DNA from: Vigna angularis
Taxonomy: Eukaryota; Streptophyta; Magnoliopsida; Fabales; Fabaceae
NCBI RefSeq assembly: GCF_016808095.1
Contig: NC_068974.1
Location: 29,558,825 to 29,622,824 of the forward strand
DNA: 64,000 nt
Direction: 5' to 3'
Part shown: piece by piece, positions 11,041 through 22,914 of the stretch
Position numbering within the stretch: position 1 is the first letter of the stretch
How the letters are laid out: each line of letters starts with the position of its first letter
The notes under the pieces: model-generated
Databases searched by the model: none
What the model was told of the DNA's origin: nothing
The model's input: only the letters and a program-made list of their open reading frames with translations
Program-made: the position numbers and the translations under genes

Positions 11041-12048
11041 TGTTACCAATGAGGAGCATTGGTAAATTTGAAGATAAATGATTTTGATGATGCTGAAAGA
11101 CGATAGATTGTTATAGTTGTTTTAAAAGCACTTTGTAGATTATAAATGTATTAGGAAAAGCCTTAAACATGTAATACTTAGAAAAATTCGTATTTCTAGA
11201 ACTGCTACGCATTTAATTGATTATTAGAAGCTATAATCGATTATCCTGAGCCCTTCTGGAAAACCTCGTTGCTCTGGAATAATCGATTATTACTCCAAAT
11301 AATCGATTATCACTAGTTTTGATAAGAACTGCCAAAGTCTCTGGAATAATCGATTATTCCTTAGGATAATCGATTATCACTTTTTGAAAACCCTGTAACG
11401 GACTTGAATAATCGATTATCACTTACAATAATCGATTATCTGTGGCAGTTATAATTCATCTCTGCGAACTTAGACCAGTTGGCTATATAGGTTAGTTCCA
11501 AAACTCTTAGAAAATAACTCTAAGCTTTTGAGAATACAGTGTGATCTGAGGAAGTTCCATAAGCTAGTTCATTGCACTGCCTAGTCTCATGAAAACGAGA
11601 AGCTCACGCTTTGTAGGTCAAAGGTCGGAGCGATTCTCTTCGAGTTGGCAACGCTATTGTTCTTCCAGTTCGTTGGTCGAAGGAAGAACTGTTCTGCACT
11701 GTTCCGGTTCGTCAGTCGAAGGAAAGTGTAGATTGCTTGCTTCCAGTTCGTTGGTCGAAGGAAGGTTTTATCTTTCTGTTTTTATTCACTCTTAATTGTA
11801 ATTTGTTGAAACTGATTTTAGTGAAATCGTTAATCACTTTTGAATCGAACCAGGATAAAAATCCAGTGTGTCAACTTTTCTATTACTTACACTCGTTACA
11901 GTTTTATGCACATCAATTGTTTGTTAAATTTTCTCTAAGAAAATTGATTTTCTAAAACGGACCATCATAACTTGATTTGTGACCTAACACACTTTCCGAG
12001 TATTTTATTCCGCTGTGCGACTCTATAACGGTACCGATTGTTCCGACA
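11041..12048 (+). repeat. 3' LTR of the SIRE-type element
   Basis: 1008 bp. Compared with the 5' LTR it lacks 33 bp (5' LTR about 3969-4001) between short CTTTT direct repeats and one further base. Seven of the eight palindromes remain exact; the first (11214) has become TAATTGATTA. Confidence 0.93.
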
Positions 12049-12053
12049 CGATG

Positions 12054-13028
12054 TATAGTGATCTCTTGAAAAAGAGCTTCATCAAGCTTGGACATGATAG
12101 ACGATGTCACGAGGAGAGCTTAAGCCCGTCTTGTAGCTTCTTCAAGATCAATAGCTTCCTTGATAACCAAGGGTTGTTTCATTTGGGTTCTAGGAGGTAG
12201 CATTGATAGGAGTCATTTTCCAACAACTACATCATCTACTGAGAAGGTAGCATTTGTTTCACCAAATTGATGAGTACGATATGGCTCAACAATGCTCAAG
12301 TTGGGTGACATATATCCTTCACCACATTCTTCTACCAAGTGGTGACTAGAGGAGGCATGGTCTCATCTAGAGGCAACATTATGAAGGTAGATAGACTGTT
12401 ATCAGTATAAATACACATCAAACTCATTATAGGTTGTTAACAGATCAACACTCCATTGTTTCATCGGGTTGGCTAGAGTTGGGCAAGAGGGAGCAGGGTG
12501 AGGTCCCTTTATTGTTTCAACCATTTGCATCTTCAATGGTTGTCTATCTACAGCTGATAAACAGTGTGTAATAATGTCAACAACCACAATGATCTTCTTA
12601 TGGCATCTGAAGTTAGACTAATTGTGGAAGACCAAGATGAGGAACATTGTTTAATAAAATGCCTTAGGAATATCTAGTGTTAGAGAGATTAACAAATAAG
12701 AATACTCTCAAACGATGATGCTTCACAAGGCTGTATGAAAGTTTTAACAAAAGATGAATTATGTGATACTACTTTTCAAATCTTTTATACAAAGCAACTT
12801 CTAAATACTTGTAAGGAAAATATGTATATGTATAAAGATTATAAGATATTAGATGCTAGTTTTTGTGATAAGAGCAAATGAAAAACTTTTGAATAGTAAT
12901 GTAATAAACTACGAACTTTATATTGGTTCATTCAACCTGAGTTATGTCTAGTTCTCCCTTAAGAACTCTTAAGGGGTTTCACTAATCTTTTCCATGATTT
13001 CACGAGTTTTGCCTCTTCAGGATCTCAC
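12054..13028. other. Non-coding, possible old LTR-derived sequence
   Basis: No gene recognised. The stretch 12640-13028 has the texture of a copia LTR (an A/T-rich leader with a TATTGGTTCATTCAACC-like phrase), but no ends can be fixed. The open frames here are short and unrecognised. Confidence 0.35.
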
Positions 13029-13185
13029 CGAGTATTCTCACCACTCCTGGCTACAACGAGTATTAGTACCATTCCTAATTAGAACGAGTATTAGGACCAC
13101 TCCTGGTTATAACGATTATTAGCACCACTCTTGGTAACAAGGAGTATTAACACTAGTTCTGGAGTATTAACACCACTCCTAGTTC
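13029..13185. repeat. Degenerate 28-29 bp minisatellite
   Basis: About five imperfect copies of a unit built on ACCACTCCTGG followed by a variable part and AGTATTA. The fourth and fifth copies are shortened. Confidence 0.7.
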
Positions 13186-14288
13186 ACTATTTATCATCGA
13201 CAAATGTACCGAATTTCTCAAGTAATATAAAATGGTAAGACCAAGTATAGTTTCCCAAGAGACTCTTGTAATACTAGATAATTGTACGATTAATAACTCA
13301 TATAGACTAAAGAATGGAAAATTATGTGCAAGTAAATAAATACATAAAGAATATAGGTGGACTTTGGTAGCTAGAGACACTTAGGAGTGGAAAAAAGTCA
13401 TAAATGGTATGAAATGGCTTTGCTAAGGGTAGATTTCACCGGGTTCACTCTCTTACACACATAATCATATTTTCTCCATTAAACACTAATGTTAACCCAC
13501 GAAAACACTTTAGCCTTAATCCCTTAGGTGAAAAAGCCTAGGTTTCCTAACTAACCGTCAATCCCTTAAACACTTTACAAGCAAACTCGCCTTAAAAACT
13601 AGGGTAAGACAACTAATGGGCCATGTTCCATTCCTAGACACAAGCCCCCACTAGATTTCTTGTTTCAATCCTAGGGTTCACTAGATTCTTCCTAAAACCT
13701 AACGAAGCGAAAGATCAAGCTATCAACGTCTCCATTTCAAACAAGCATTAAGAGTAGAAATAAGAAATTAGCATTTAATGAAAGAGGCATATATATATAT
13801 ATATATATAATAAAAACATTCACTAGATACAAGAGAGTTCAATAGCTACATTTATCCCTAATAAGATGGGTTTAGCTCTCCATTTCCCTAGAGAACCTCA
13901 AGCTTACAAAATGGTCATGGAAGAAGATGAAGATACAAAGAGGAAGAAAATGTTGTTCCCACAAGCCCTTAGCAGTCCTCCAAGCTCTCCAACATGTGTT
14001 TCATACCTCCAACCCATGTTCCTAAGTTTTAGTTGTGTTCCTACATCCAAAACCTCATTTTTTTCTTCCACTCTTGACACTTTAAAACCTTTTCCAAAAA
14101 GTGCATTCTCGTTGGGCCATAGAATCCTCTCGTTAGCCTAGACTGCTCTACTAGCAGGACCGCAAGACTATTTGGCTGGGTGAGAGACCATGTCTAGATA
14201 AACTAGTGGTGCTTGTGGCTGGGCTAGTATCTTTTGGTAGCAAATATCTATTCTTCTGCAATCATCCAATTTTTATAGGTAATTATCA
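13186..14288 (-). repeat. Solo LTR, Athila-like gypsy family, divergent copy
   Basis: Parallel blocks match the LTRs at 16018-17269 and 29135-30357: GGTAAGACC...TTTCCCAAGAGACTC near 13231, a CACCGGGTTCACTCTCTTA block, AATGAAAGAGGCATAT at about 13779, and TAGCTCTCCAT near 13872. The minus-strand start would be TGATAATT at 14288. No primer-binding site or polypurine tract flanks it, so it looks like a solo or truncated LTR. It shares the unusual GCTTGTGGCTGGGCTAG block (about 14212) with the LTR at 53.3 kb. A short (AT)n run at about 13790-13810 is a microsatellite. No target duplication was found. Confidence 0.6.
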
Positions 14289-15382
14289 CACTTATCATTC
14301 ACCAGTCAACACAACGAAACGAGTTTATCCTCTCCAAGATCTAACCCTAGACAATTGTCTAGACATTCAACTTAACCTGAGTTGAACAACCAAGTATTTG
14401 AGTTTTCTCCAAAACTTACAATAAATCCAAAAATGGATTTTGTACAAGGTACAAATGAATGACTCTCAACAAGAGGATACATGTTCAACTACAATACAAT
14501 TTGTAACACTTGAAAATGTTTCTCTTTTTACAAAGATTTTTCTCTCAAAACATATTGAGTGTTAGACGATGTAAGAACACTTTAATCTTTCTCCCTTTTC
14601 ACGTTGTTATTCTTCTTATGTTATCTTGCGCTTTTTCATCAACATCTCCTTTTCAAGCTTTCTTCTATTTATAGTTTCTCTTGAAAGATGACTGTTAGAC
14701 CAGAAGTTGACTTTTGAGCAGTTGATAGTCTTTCGATGTGAAGTCTGACTTTAGTCTACTTTGTAGGGTCTAAAGCTTATTCTTATAGCCTTAAGCGAAA
14801 CTTGAACTTTTATAATGTGATAGAGCAAATGGCTTCAAGGAAACATTTCCAAAATGTTTTTCTTCTCTCACAATGTCTTTTTCTTGGGTGTCGTGATTCT
14901 CATCATATCTTTCTGCTTTATTGATTTACACGGATATCAAGAACAAAGTATATAAGCATCAAAGTAATTTTTCGTACAGTGCATTAAATGTTTTGAACAT
15001 TAATAAATGTTAAGCAGTGTAGCATGTTCAAAACATTTTATCATTTTTCACTTCATCAATAAATGCATTGTTTGGTAAGATGAATATATATTCATTAAAT
15101 GATATAAACATAAGATGTTTTCTCAAGGTTAAAGCATTTGGTGGTCACTTATCAGACGATATTTTCTATAGAAAGCTTTGTTTGATATAACACTGTTTTG
15201 AATGAAACATTTCTTTTAACCTTAGTGTCATATAAGAGATAAATTTCTATTTCGATAAGAGACTTACTTATTTTGCTCATATAGTGTATTGAGAGATATT
15301 AATGAGATACATTTTTTCTTAGATGTTGTTTATGATTTACTAATTGATTTAAACAATTTGATCTAGAAAGCATGACATGTTA
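14289..15382. other. Non-coding, LTR-like texture, no gene
   Basis: AT-rich, with phrases resembling copia LTRs (14390-14800), but no definable ends or coding potential. Confidence 0.35.
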
Positions 15383-16017
15383 AAGAAAGAAAATTTTTCT
15401 TGGTCGGATGAAGCTAAATTAGCATTTTAGTGTCTTAAGGATCAGTTAAGCCAAGCGCTTGTATTGACCTTTCCTGATTTTATGAAGCCTTTTGTGGTAG
15501 AGGTGGATGCCTCAGTAGTGGAGGTAGGAGCTATTCTTATGCAAGATCATCATCCTATAGCTTTTATCACTAGAAGTTTGAATGTTACACAACAATCCTT
15601 GTCAACTTATGAGAAGGAGTTAATAGTTGTGGTGTACGCGGTACAAAATTGGAGACACTACTTATTACCTAATTAGTTTGTAATCAAACATTATCACCAA
15701 AGTCTCAAGTATAATCTGGATCAGAGACTTTGCATAGGCTTCCAACAAAAATGGTTGGTAAAACCCATGGAATTTGACTTCATCACTGAGTATAAGCAAG
15801 GAATTGAGAACCAAGTTGTTAATGCACTTTCAAGGGTTGAATGTGCTGTTATTTCTACACACCAACCAAATTCTGATCTACTATACAGAATCAAAGCATC
15901 GTAGCAGAGTGATGATACTTTGAAATGGTTGATTGCTGACTTGATGGAAAATCCTTCTTCACATAAGGATTTCTCTTGGACCAAGGGAAAATTAAGGAGG
16001 AAAGGGAAGTTGGTCAT
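15383..16017 (+). pseudogene. Ty3/gypsy RT-RNase H fragment
   Basis: Reads FSWSDEAKLAF then TFPDFMKPFVVEVDAS, the junction of gypsy reverse transcriptase and RNase H (RNase H first Asp in VEVDAS), then HPIAFITRSLN, STYEKELIVVVYAV, QSLKYNLDQR, QQKWL and EFDFITEYKQGIENQVVNALSRV. Stops interrupt it: TAG after KLAF at about 15428-15430, TAG after LLPN at about 15674-15676, and TAG near 15901. Upstream RT motifs including the catalytic YxDD are absent. The frame is cut at 16017 by insertion of the Athila-like element. The C-terminal end of the same or a similar polyprotein reappears at 21620. Confidence 0.85.
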
Positions 16018-17269
16018 TGTTGAGACTTTGGCAAGTGTACCAAATTGTTTCAAGTAATAAAACCGGTAAGACCAGATATCGTTTCCCAAGAGACTCGTGT
16101 CACCACACAATCGTATAATTTCCAACTAACTTAGACTAAAGAATGCTTTATAATTTGGGTTTTAGTGCAATTAAAGTAAACATGCAACATAAATGATAAA
16201 AGTGATCTTTGATACTCAAACACTTGGAAATGGGCATATTTGAAATGATATGGAATGGTATTGTTGGGGGTATGATTTCACCTACTTCACTCTTATGTAT
16301 AGAAAATCACTTCCTCTTCATTAATATGCCAATGTCAATCTACTAAATTACTCAAAACCAATCCCTTGGTAGAGAGAGCCTAGACTTCTTTATTAGGCTT
16401 CAATCCCTTGGAAGACCTAACAATTATTTCCGCATTAAGAATTGAGCTTTAAGACAACCAAAGGTCCTAGTTCTATCCCTAGATACTATTTCCTTTAGGT
16501 GTTTAATCCAAGTCCAGATTTACCCAACATTTCCCAATATCAAGCAAACCCTAAAATCATGTCGTGGGTAACAACTTCACAACAAGCATTAAGAAAATGA
16601 ATTAAACACTAACAATCAATGAAAGAGGCATATATTCATTCAAAACACAGTAATTTACATAAGAGTTTAGTGGCTACATCAATCCCCCAACAACAATGAA
16701 ACTAGCTCTCCATGAATGGAGAGATTGAGCTTACAACAATGGTGGAAATGGAAGAAGGAAGAAGACCCAAGGAAGAAGATGGATTGTTCCCACAACTCCT
16801 AGCTCGCCTCCAAGAGCTTCAAATGAGAGAAAACGCGTCTAGGTGTCAAAAGATGTCAAGCTCTCCGCGCCTCTGAGTTAAATAGGGCAAATCTGCCATG
16901 TCAGCAAAGTTGGCGCTCCAGCCCTAGAAGGAGGGGGGCTTAGGCGCACGACAGTCATGATGCACTGGCGCTCAAGCCCCAATAGACGAGGGGGGCCTGG
17001 GCTAGCTTCAGTAGAATTCTGGTTCTTCATTTTTGTTGCTTTTCTTGCTTTCCTTGGTTTCCAGTGCCTTCATTTGATGCATAGACTTCTTCCAAATACT
17101 TTAAGCACATAAAAGCAGGGATTAATGATCAAAATATCTCATTAGAGCTTAAGGTGCAACCACTTAATAAACTAAAAGAAAACTAGGATTTACAAGGTAA
17201 AAAGTTAAGGAAGGGTTGACATTTTCTCTTAATTCATTACTGAATTCATGGTAAAATATGTCCTTATCA
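16018..17269 (-). repeat. 3' LTR of the Athila-like element
   Basis: 1252 bp. On the minus strand it begins TGATAAGGACATATTTTACC and ends CCAAAGTCTCAACA. It is the complete reference copy for the family in this window. Confidence 0.88.
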
Positions 17270-18834
17270 ACTCCCCCAAACTTAGAACCTTGCTTGTCCT
17301 CAAGCAAAAGGTATTTGGCTCCAACACAAAACATATTTTCACAGACATAGCATAATTCACAACACTTGCTTAACTTGGAACGACTTGAAATGTGTACAGA
17401 TCAGCCTTCCACTGTGGTGTTCGCAACATTTTCAATCAATCAAATGCTACAGTTTATAAGAGATCAACAGTCGTGGCAGAATGCTTCACTGAATTGTGTA
17501 GAACCAATCCTCATCCAAGATAGTGTTTCACTTGAATGCACTGGTGTATAAGGATGTGTATCTATCACTCTACTATCACAATGTCACACAAATCAACTTT
17601 GCCATTCGTTTCAACCAAATTAAACACATTCACAAGAAAGTTAGCATCACAAGGACTTTGATTGGCTTGTATCGTGGTTGGGCTAAGAAAGAAACATGGT
17701 TTTTCTGGATAACAAAGTACCTTGAGCTTAAGAGATTAAACAATTCAAATTATGCACATAAGTTTCTCTTTTGCTTCACTTAGATTACAACCAATTTCAA
17801 ACTTAAATCCCAACTTTCTTCCATTCAATTCTTTTTCTTTATCTTTATCTTTCTTCTTTTTCCTCATTTTTCTATCTTTCTATTTTTCTCAATACACCCT
17901 TGCAGAACAAACTCCCCCAAACTTAAACCATTCTCCTGTAGTACAAATGATTGCTCTATTTAGCTCAACGTAGGGAAATCAGGGAATTTTCATTAGACTT
18001 GAGGTTCAAAGAGGGAAGACATCTTTCATTAGGGTTGAAGGGGTTAGTATTCGCTTATTTGGCTCAGAACATGTGAAAGAGGTAGAAGAGTAAGATGGCC
18101 TTGATCATGTGTAACAAGCAAGCAAATGATTCAATTCAGAGAAACTGAGGCAAAGTCAATTGTGATCTAACATGATAACATTCACAAGAAAAATCTATGG
18201 CACAACATCTCACAAGGTTAACTCAAGGTTCCACAAACATCATCAAGCAACTGCCAAGAATATTGATCGCAATTAAGTGCAAGAAGGACAATTTAGGTGC
18301 ACACTTCCAAAGCTTTCTAATTCTACAACTCAAGGCTTCATTTTTTACACTTTAAACATACCTAAACTCAACATAACAATTCAAAACATACTCAATCACA
18401 CTAGAACACATAAAAACAGAATGAACAATTCTAAAACGCATCAATTCACAATAACACTCAACATTACACTAGTTAACCATTAACAACACATAAACTACGA
18501 TTCAAACTAACATGCTCCAAAATAACCAAATTAAACTAAAACATTCTAAAGCAAATTCAAACAATCAAAACACACTCAAATAACAAAATCACACATAAGA
18601 AAAGGAAAGAAAGCTGGGTTGCCTCCCAGTAAGCGCTTGTTTAAGGTCACTAGCTTGACATATATGGCTATTAAGTTTGATTCTTGATGTTGGTATGCTT
18701 CTTTCTTTCATGACACCAACATCCTCTCAACAGCTTTCTTGTAACCAACTTGATCCTTCTTGAATAGGGAGCCTCAATTTCAATTACTCCATTTATCTTT
18801 ATGTTCTTGATGACCCATAACCTATTCTTGATTC
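17270..18834 (-). other. 3' internal non-coding region of the Athila-like element
   Basis: Lies between protease and 3' LTR. It holds the polypurine tract (about 17270-17285) and a second AACTCCCCCAAACTTA copy near 17910-17925, which resembles another polypurine tract and hints at a rearranged or duplicated 3' end. No RT or integrase motif was seen. Confidence 0.6.
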
Positions 18835-20574
18835 TCATTGGTAACCAGGTTTGGATTCATCACTTTCCATCACAGGGTTTTGGTGAACTAGTTTCTCTTC
18901 CTTATCTTCTTCTTCTCCCTTCACTTTTGGAGAGAAGCAATTTAGGCTCTTCTTGACCAACTTGGCAGCTTGCCCTGTTAGACTAGTAACTGATAGAAGT
19001 TCATCTATAGCTTTAGGATTAATCTCTTTTTCTCGATTTTGCTGCCCATCTTCAAAGACGTTGAAAGTTACCTCTCTATCTTGGTCTTTTAATTTCAGTA
19101 TTCCCTCTTCCATATGAATGATAACCTTAGTTGTCTTCATGAAAGGTCTTCCAAGGATAAGCGGTATCTCTACATCTTCCTCCATGTCCATAACTACAAA
19201 GTCCACCGGAAATTGGAGCTCGTCTATTTTGACTATCACATCTTCAACTACACCAAATGGATATTTGATAGATTGATCCGCCAATTGAAGCATCATTCTT
19301 GTTGGCTTGGCTTCAAGACCACCAATCTTTTTAAGCATGGATAGGGGCATCAAATTGATGCTAGCCCCTAAATCAATAAGAGCTTTCCCTATATCATAGT
19401 CTCCAATGGTGCAAGGAATGGTGAAACTCCCCAGATCTTTGAACTTTTGAGGGAGAGTCTTCTACATGATGACACTGCAATTTTCCTGCATTTCAATTGT
19501 TTCCTCATCTAAATACTTCTTCTTCTTGCTGAGGATTTGCTTCATGTACTTTGCATAGGCCGAAATTTGTTGCAATGCTTTAGTAAAGGGTATGGTGATC
19601 TCAAGCTGGTTGAATATTTGCTTGAACCGAGCCAAATGTTTCTCCTTTTCTCTATTGGAAGTATTTTTCGGATAAGGAAGATGTTTCAAAATTTCCTTCC
19701 CTTTTTTCTTTTTCTCTTTTTCTTTTCCTTTATTTTCTTCTTCTCCCCCAACAATCTCTTGATCAGTTGTTTTTTGTGCTTGAATCTCATCTTCATTGCT
19801 TCTCTTCTCTTCATTTGACAGCTTTTCCTTGTAATCAAGCCCAACCTCTTTTCCGCTTCTTGTTGTAATGACATTACATTCCTCCTTAGGGTTAACTTCA
19901 GTGTTGAACCTATCCCAAGTTTGCCTTAAAGTTTCACTAATATCTTGCTGAAAGGATGAGATTTCCTGTTTCCCTTTGTTGACTTTGGACTGTGGGAAGT
20001 ATTTGTTGAGGAATTTGGCAACCACATCCTCTCATTCCGTGAAGCTACTCTCAGGAAATGAATTCAACCACACCTTGGTGTTGCCTCCCAATGAGAATGG
20101 AAACAAGTTGAGCCTTATAGCTTCATCAGGCACATCATGAATCTTCACAGTATTACATATCTCAAGGAAGGTGGCCAAATGATAGTACGGATTCTCATGA
20201 GACAGGCCATGGAACTGATTATTTTGCACCAAATGGATGAGAGCAGGCTTCATCTCCATGTTGGCGGCATTAACCCTTGGCCTAGCAATGCTGTTGAAGT
20301 GAAGAGGCCCTGAGAATGTAGAATAGTCCTCCAAGGTGCGTCTAGCTTGACCATCACCATGACCATTTGGATTGGCGGCCATATCTTCTCCTTCCTGATC
20401 AAAAACAGGGATGAATGGTTGCTCAGGAATCTCAGGAATGAGAAAAGTTTCTCTGGAAGCCCTATTCTGCCTTCTCCTTCTACTGTTGTTTCTACGTGCA
20501 GTTTTCTCAACTTCAGAGTCTAAAATGAGAGGTTCAGATGATGTTGTGCTCCTAGTACGGATTGTGCCCTGCAT
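18835..20574 (-). pseudogene. gag-protease of the Athila-like element
   Basis: One frame of 580 codons with two in-frame stops: TGA at 20032-20034 (family has Trp in SFTEWED, TGG to TGA) and TAG at 19462-19464 (CAG to TAG). The gag part has the retrotransposon-gag block (AIRLNLFPFSLGG, VWLNSFPE, FLNKYFPQSK, ISETLRQTWDRF). The expected C-terminal half of gag is missing: the sequence jumps from TWDRF to NTEVNPKEECNVITTRSGK, an in-frame internal deletion. A Lys/Glu-rich linker (about 19690-19790) follows. The aspartic protease has DLGASINLMPLS with the expected D-x-G-A site (about 19340-19380), FPVDFVVMDMEED and ILGRPFM. The ORF ends at a TAA just after GYQ. Confidence 0.88.
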
Positions 20575-20710
20575 ACACTAGAGACAACAATACTAGAGCA
20601 CCAAGTTAGCCAAAAATAAAAGAAAACAAAAATTATTCACAGTAAAAAGAATATAATAATAAAGCCTAAATTGGTTAAAAATCACCCAAAAGTAAAGTGT
20701 TAACACCGAA

Positions 20711-20730
20711 TCCCCGGTAACGGTGCCAAA
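20711..20730 (-). other. Primer-binding site of the Athila-like element
   Basis: Minus strand TTGGCACCGTTACCGGGGAT, five bases inside the 5' LTR. It resembles the Athila-type site TGGCGCCGTTGCCGGGGA with substitutions. Confidence 0.8.
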
Positions 20731-20734
20731 AACT

Positions 20735-21619
20735 TGTTGAGACTTTGGCAAGTGTACCAATTCGTTTCAAGTAATAAAACTGGTAAGACCGGATATCGTT
20801 TCCTAAGAGACTCGTGTCACCACACAATCGTATAATTTCCAACTAACTTAGACTAAAGAATGCTTCATAATTTGGGTTTTAGTGCAATTAAAGTAAACAT
20901 GCAACATAAATGATAAAAGTGATCTTTGATACTCAAACACTTGGAAATGGGAAGATTTGAAATGATATGGAATGGTATTGTTGGGGGTATGATTTCACCT
21001 ACTTCACTCTTATGTATAGAAAATCACTTCCTCTTCATTAATATGCTAATGTCAATCTACTAAATTACTCAAACCCAATCCCTTGGTAGAGAGAGCTTAG
21101 ACTTCTTTATTAGGCCCCAATCCCTTGGAAGACCTAACAATTATTTCCGCATTAAGAATTGAGCTTACAACAATGGTGGAAATAGAAGAAGGAAGAAGAC
21201 CCAAGGAAGAAGATGGACTGTTCCCACAGCTCCTAGCTCGCCTCCAAGAGCTTCAAATGAGAGAAAACGCGTCTGGGTGTCAAAAGATGTCAAGCTCTCC
21301 GCGCCTCTGAGTTAAATAGGGCAAATCTGCCATGTCAGCAAAGTTAGCGCTCCAGCCCCCAGAAGGAGCGGGGCTCAGGCGCATGACAGTCATAATGCAC
21401 TGGCGCGGAAGCCCCCATAGACCAGGGGGGCCAGGCTAGCTTCAGCAGAATTCTGGTTCTTTATTTTTGTTGCTTTTCTTGCTTTCCTTAGTTTCCAGTG
21501 CCTTGATGTATAGACTTCTTCCAAATACTTTAAGGACATAAAAGCAGGGATTAGTGATCAAAATATCTCATTAGAGCTTAAGGTGCAACCACTTAACAAA
21601 CTAAAAGAAAACTAGGATT
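20735..21619 (-). repeat. 5' LTR of the Athila-like element, internally deleted and truncated
   Basis: Closely matches 16018-17185 but lacks 283 bp. The missing part lies exactly between two 8-bp ATTGAGCT repeats (16441-16448 and 16724-16731 in the other LTR), and one copy remains at the junction near 21158. Its outer end (TGATAAGG...) is missing. The deletion looks like microhomology-mediated loss. Confidence 0.88.
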
Positions 21620-21765
21620 GTTAGTAAGGTTGTTGTCAAATAAAGCACCTACTTCCAGAGAAAGCAACGTGGAAATTCTTCTTTGATTTGAAGAAGTTTC
21701 CTAATTTTAATCCTTGAGAACAAAGATTATCTTAAGAAGGGAGGATTGATGCAGTATATACGTTA
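21620..21765 (+). pseudogene. C-terminal end of a gypsy polyprotein (chromodomain-like tail)
   Basis: Reads LLPEKATWKFFFDLKKFPNFNP, stop, then EGRIDAV after a frame-breaking start. Chromovirus-type gypsy integrases end with a similar ATWE...FP.F..EDK...GG block. It lies just beyond the Athila-like insertion in the same orientation as the RT-RNase H fragment, so it is probably the far end of the interrupted element, with the integrase core lost. Confidence 0.7.
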
Positions 21766-21770
21766 GTGTC

Positions 21771-22094
21771 AGTTATTTAGCGGGAGATGACAACATCATC
21801 ATAAACCCGCAATTTGATGATGGTTTGAATAACTGGTCTGGAAGAGGCTGTAAGATTGTGTTGCATGATTCCATGAATGATGGGAAAATCGTTCCAAAAT
21901 CTAGGAAATTCTTTGCATCTGCAACAGAATGCACACAGACCTGGAATGGAATTCAGCAAGATATCACTAGACGCGAGCAGCGCAAGGTGATCTATGAGGT
22001 CACTGCTTTGGTTAGAATTTTTGGAAACAATGTCTCTATTCCTAATGTACGTGCTACTTTGTGGGTCCAAGCATCAAATCTTAAAGAACAGTAT
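21771..22094 (+). pseudogene. Endo-1,4-beta-xylanase CBM22 domain fragment
   Basis: Reads AGDDNIIINPQFDDGLNNWSG, then KIVLHDSMNDGKIVP, FFASATECTQTWNGIQQDI and VYEVTALVRIFGNNVS-like sequence, ending RATLWVQASNLKEQY with a GT donor-like site. Plant GH10 xylanases (XYN1 type) carry tandem family-22 carbohydrate-binding modules with these motifs. Only about two thirds of one module is present; the catalytic GH10 domain is absent. The reading frame is open, so this is a recent or conserved fragment, but without the rest of the gene it cannot make a xylanase. Confidence 0.85.
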
Positions 22095-22914
22095 GTATAT
22101 AGGCCATGCAATGTCATCCTGATACTCTATGTCAGATTTTCTCCTTCATGTTCAAAAACATGGATTGGATTTTCGAAAGAGGCATTGCATGGCATCTTTT
22201 CTTTTCTTACACTCGCAATTCCTCTTCACACTTTTTTATCAACACTCTCTCATGTCAAAGTTACATTCTTTTTCCCAATCCTACACAGTTATTTGTTCAA
22301 AAGACACTGGGTTTCTTTTTCCAATATTTATTTATATTATCTCGAACATCTTGGAAATGTGGTCATTTGAAATGATGGTTCTCCTGTCTGGCCTTCTTCC
22401 AAATCCGAAATTAGAAGCATCAGTGCAATGAACCTTCCACACTCAACTGGTGAGACTATAGTTCATATATAATTACTTTTTTTTTCTTTCTTAGTAATTC
22501 TGTTTTACTCCTTTTGGGTCGTAAAATTGAATCTAAACTGGGCTACCATTCAACTTAACGATGTGAAAGGGCAAATTTTGGTACTGTAGCAGTTTTCATT
22601 TGCTAATGGAAAAAGGTGAACATGAGAAAAAAGAATGACATGAATGCCAGACATAATGGTGTATCAAACAGTCTTATAAGATATTTGTTTAGATTTAAGG
22701 GTATTGGAGTAACTAACAGAGCTTGAAGTAGTAGATATGAATTAACACATTGAACTATGCAATTTTTAAGTAGTAGATATGCAGTTTTTGGTTTGTTCCC
22801 TTTTGTTTAAGTACGTATTGTTGAAACAGAAAATACTGATAAATTCTTGATTTAGTGAAACAAATCTGACTTATAAACTGCATTTTGTATCTTCCTTGGT
22901 TTTATTTCTGTAAG
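22095..22914. other. Intervening DNA between gene fragments
   Basis: AT-rich. An exon-like open piece at about 22372-22450 (DGSPVWPSSKSEIRSISAMN, followed by a GTGAG donor-like site) is not recognised. The longer frames at 22100-22430 have no recognisable motif. Confidence 0.35.

Larger units (their letters stand above)
3165..12048 (+). mobile_element. SIRE/Maximus-type Ty1/copia LTR retrotransposon, full length but decayed
   Basis: Two long LTRs (3165-4206 and 11041-12048) begin TGTTACC and end CCGACA. The insertion is flanked by identical 5-bp duplications, CGATG, at 3160-3164 and 12049-12053. A primer-binding site complementary to initiator tRNA-Met follows the 5' LTR, and a polypurine tract precedes the 3' LTR. 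Gene order is gag, protease, integrase, reverse transcriptase, RNase H (copia order), then an extra env-like ORF, as in the SIRE lineage. By hand count the LTRs differ at about 20 positions in about 1 kb plus a 33-bp and a 1-bp indel. Every ORF is broken, so it is not autonomous. Confidence 0.93.
16018..21619 (-). mobile_element. Athila-like gypsy element carrying only gag-protease
   Basis: Minus-strand element. The 3' LTR is 16018-17269 and the partial 5' LTR 20735-21619. A primer-binding site follows the 5' LTR; gag-protease runs 20574-18835; a polypurine tract (AAGTTTGGGGGAGT, minus) lies beside the 3' LTR. There is no reverse transcriptase, RNase H or integrase in the 1.5 kb after the protease. 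It is therefore a non-autonomous derivative that would need enzymes from an autonomous relative. It was inserted into the gypsy remnant at 16017. The outer end of the 5' LTR (about 85 bp) is missing, so no target duplication can be confirmed; GTCAT lies before 16018. Confidence 0.85.

Noticed and set aside
19537..19874. Plus-strand Phe/Leu-rich frame and an alternative minus-strand frame
   Set aside because: Shadows of the Lys/Glu-rich linker of the minus-strand gag-protease.
22105..22431. Three overlapping 89-181 residue frames
   Set aside because: Only the first part (to 22094) is homologous, as the xylanase fragment. The rest is Phe/Ser-rich translation of AT-rich DNA without motifs.
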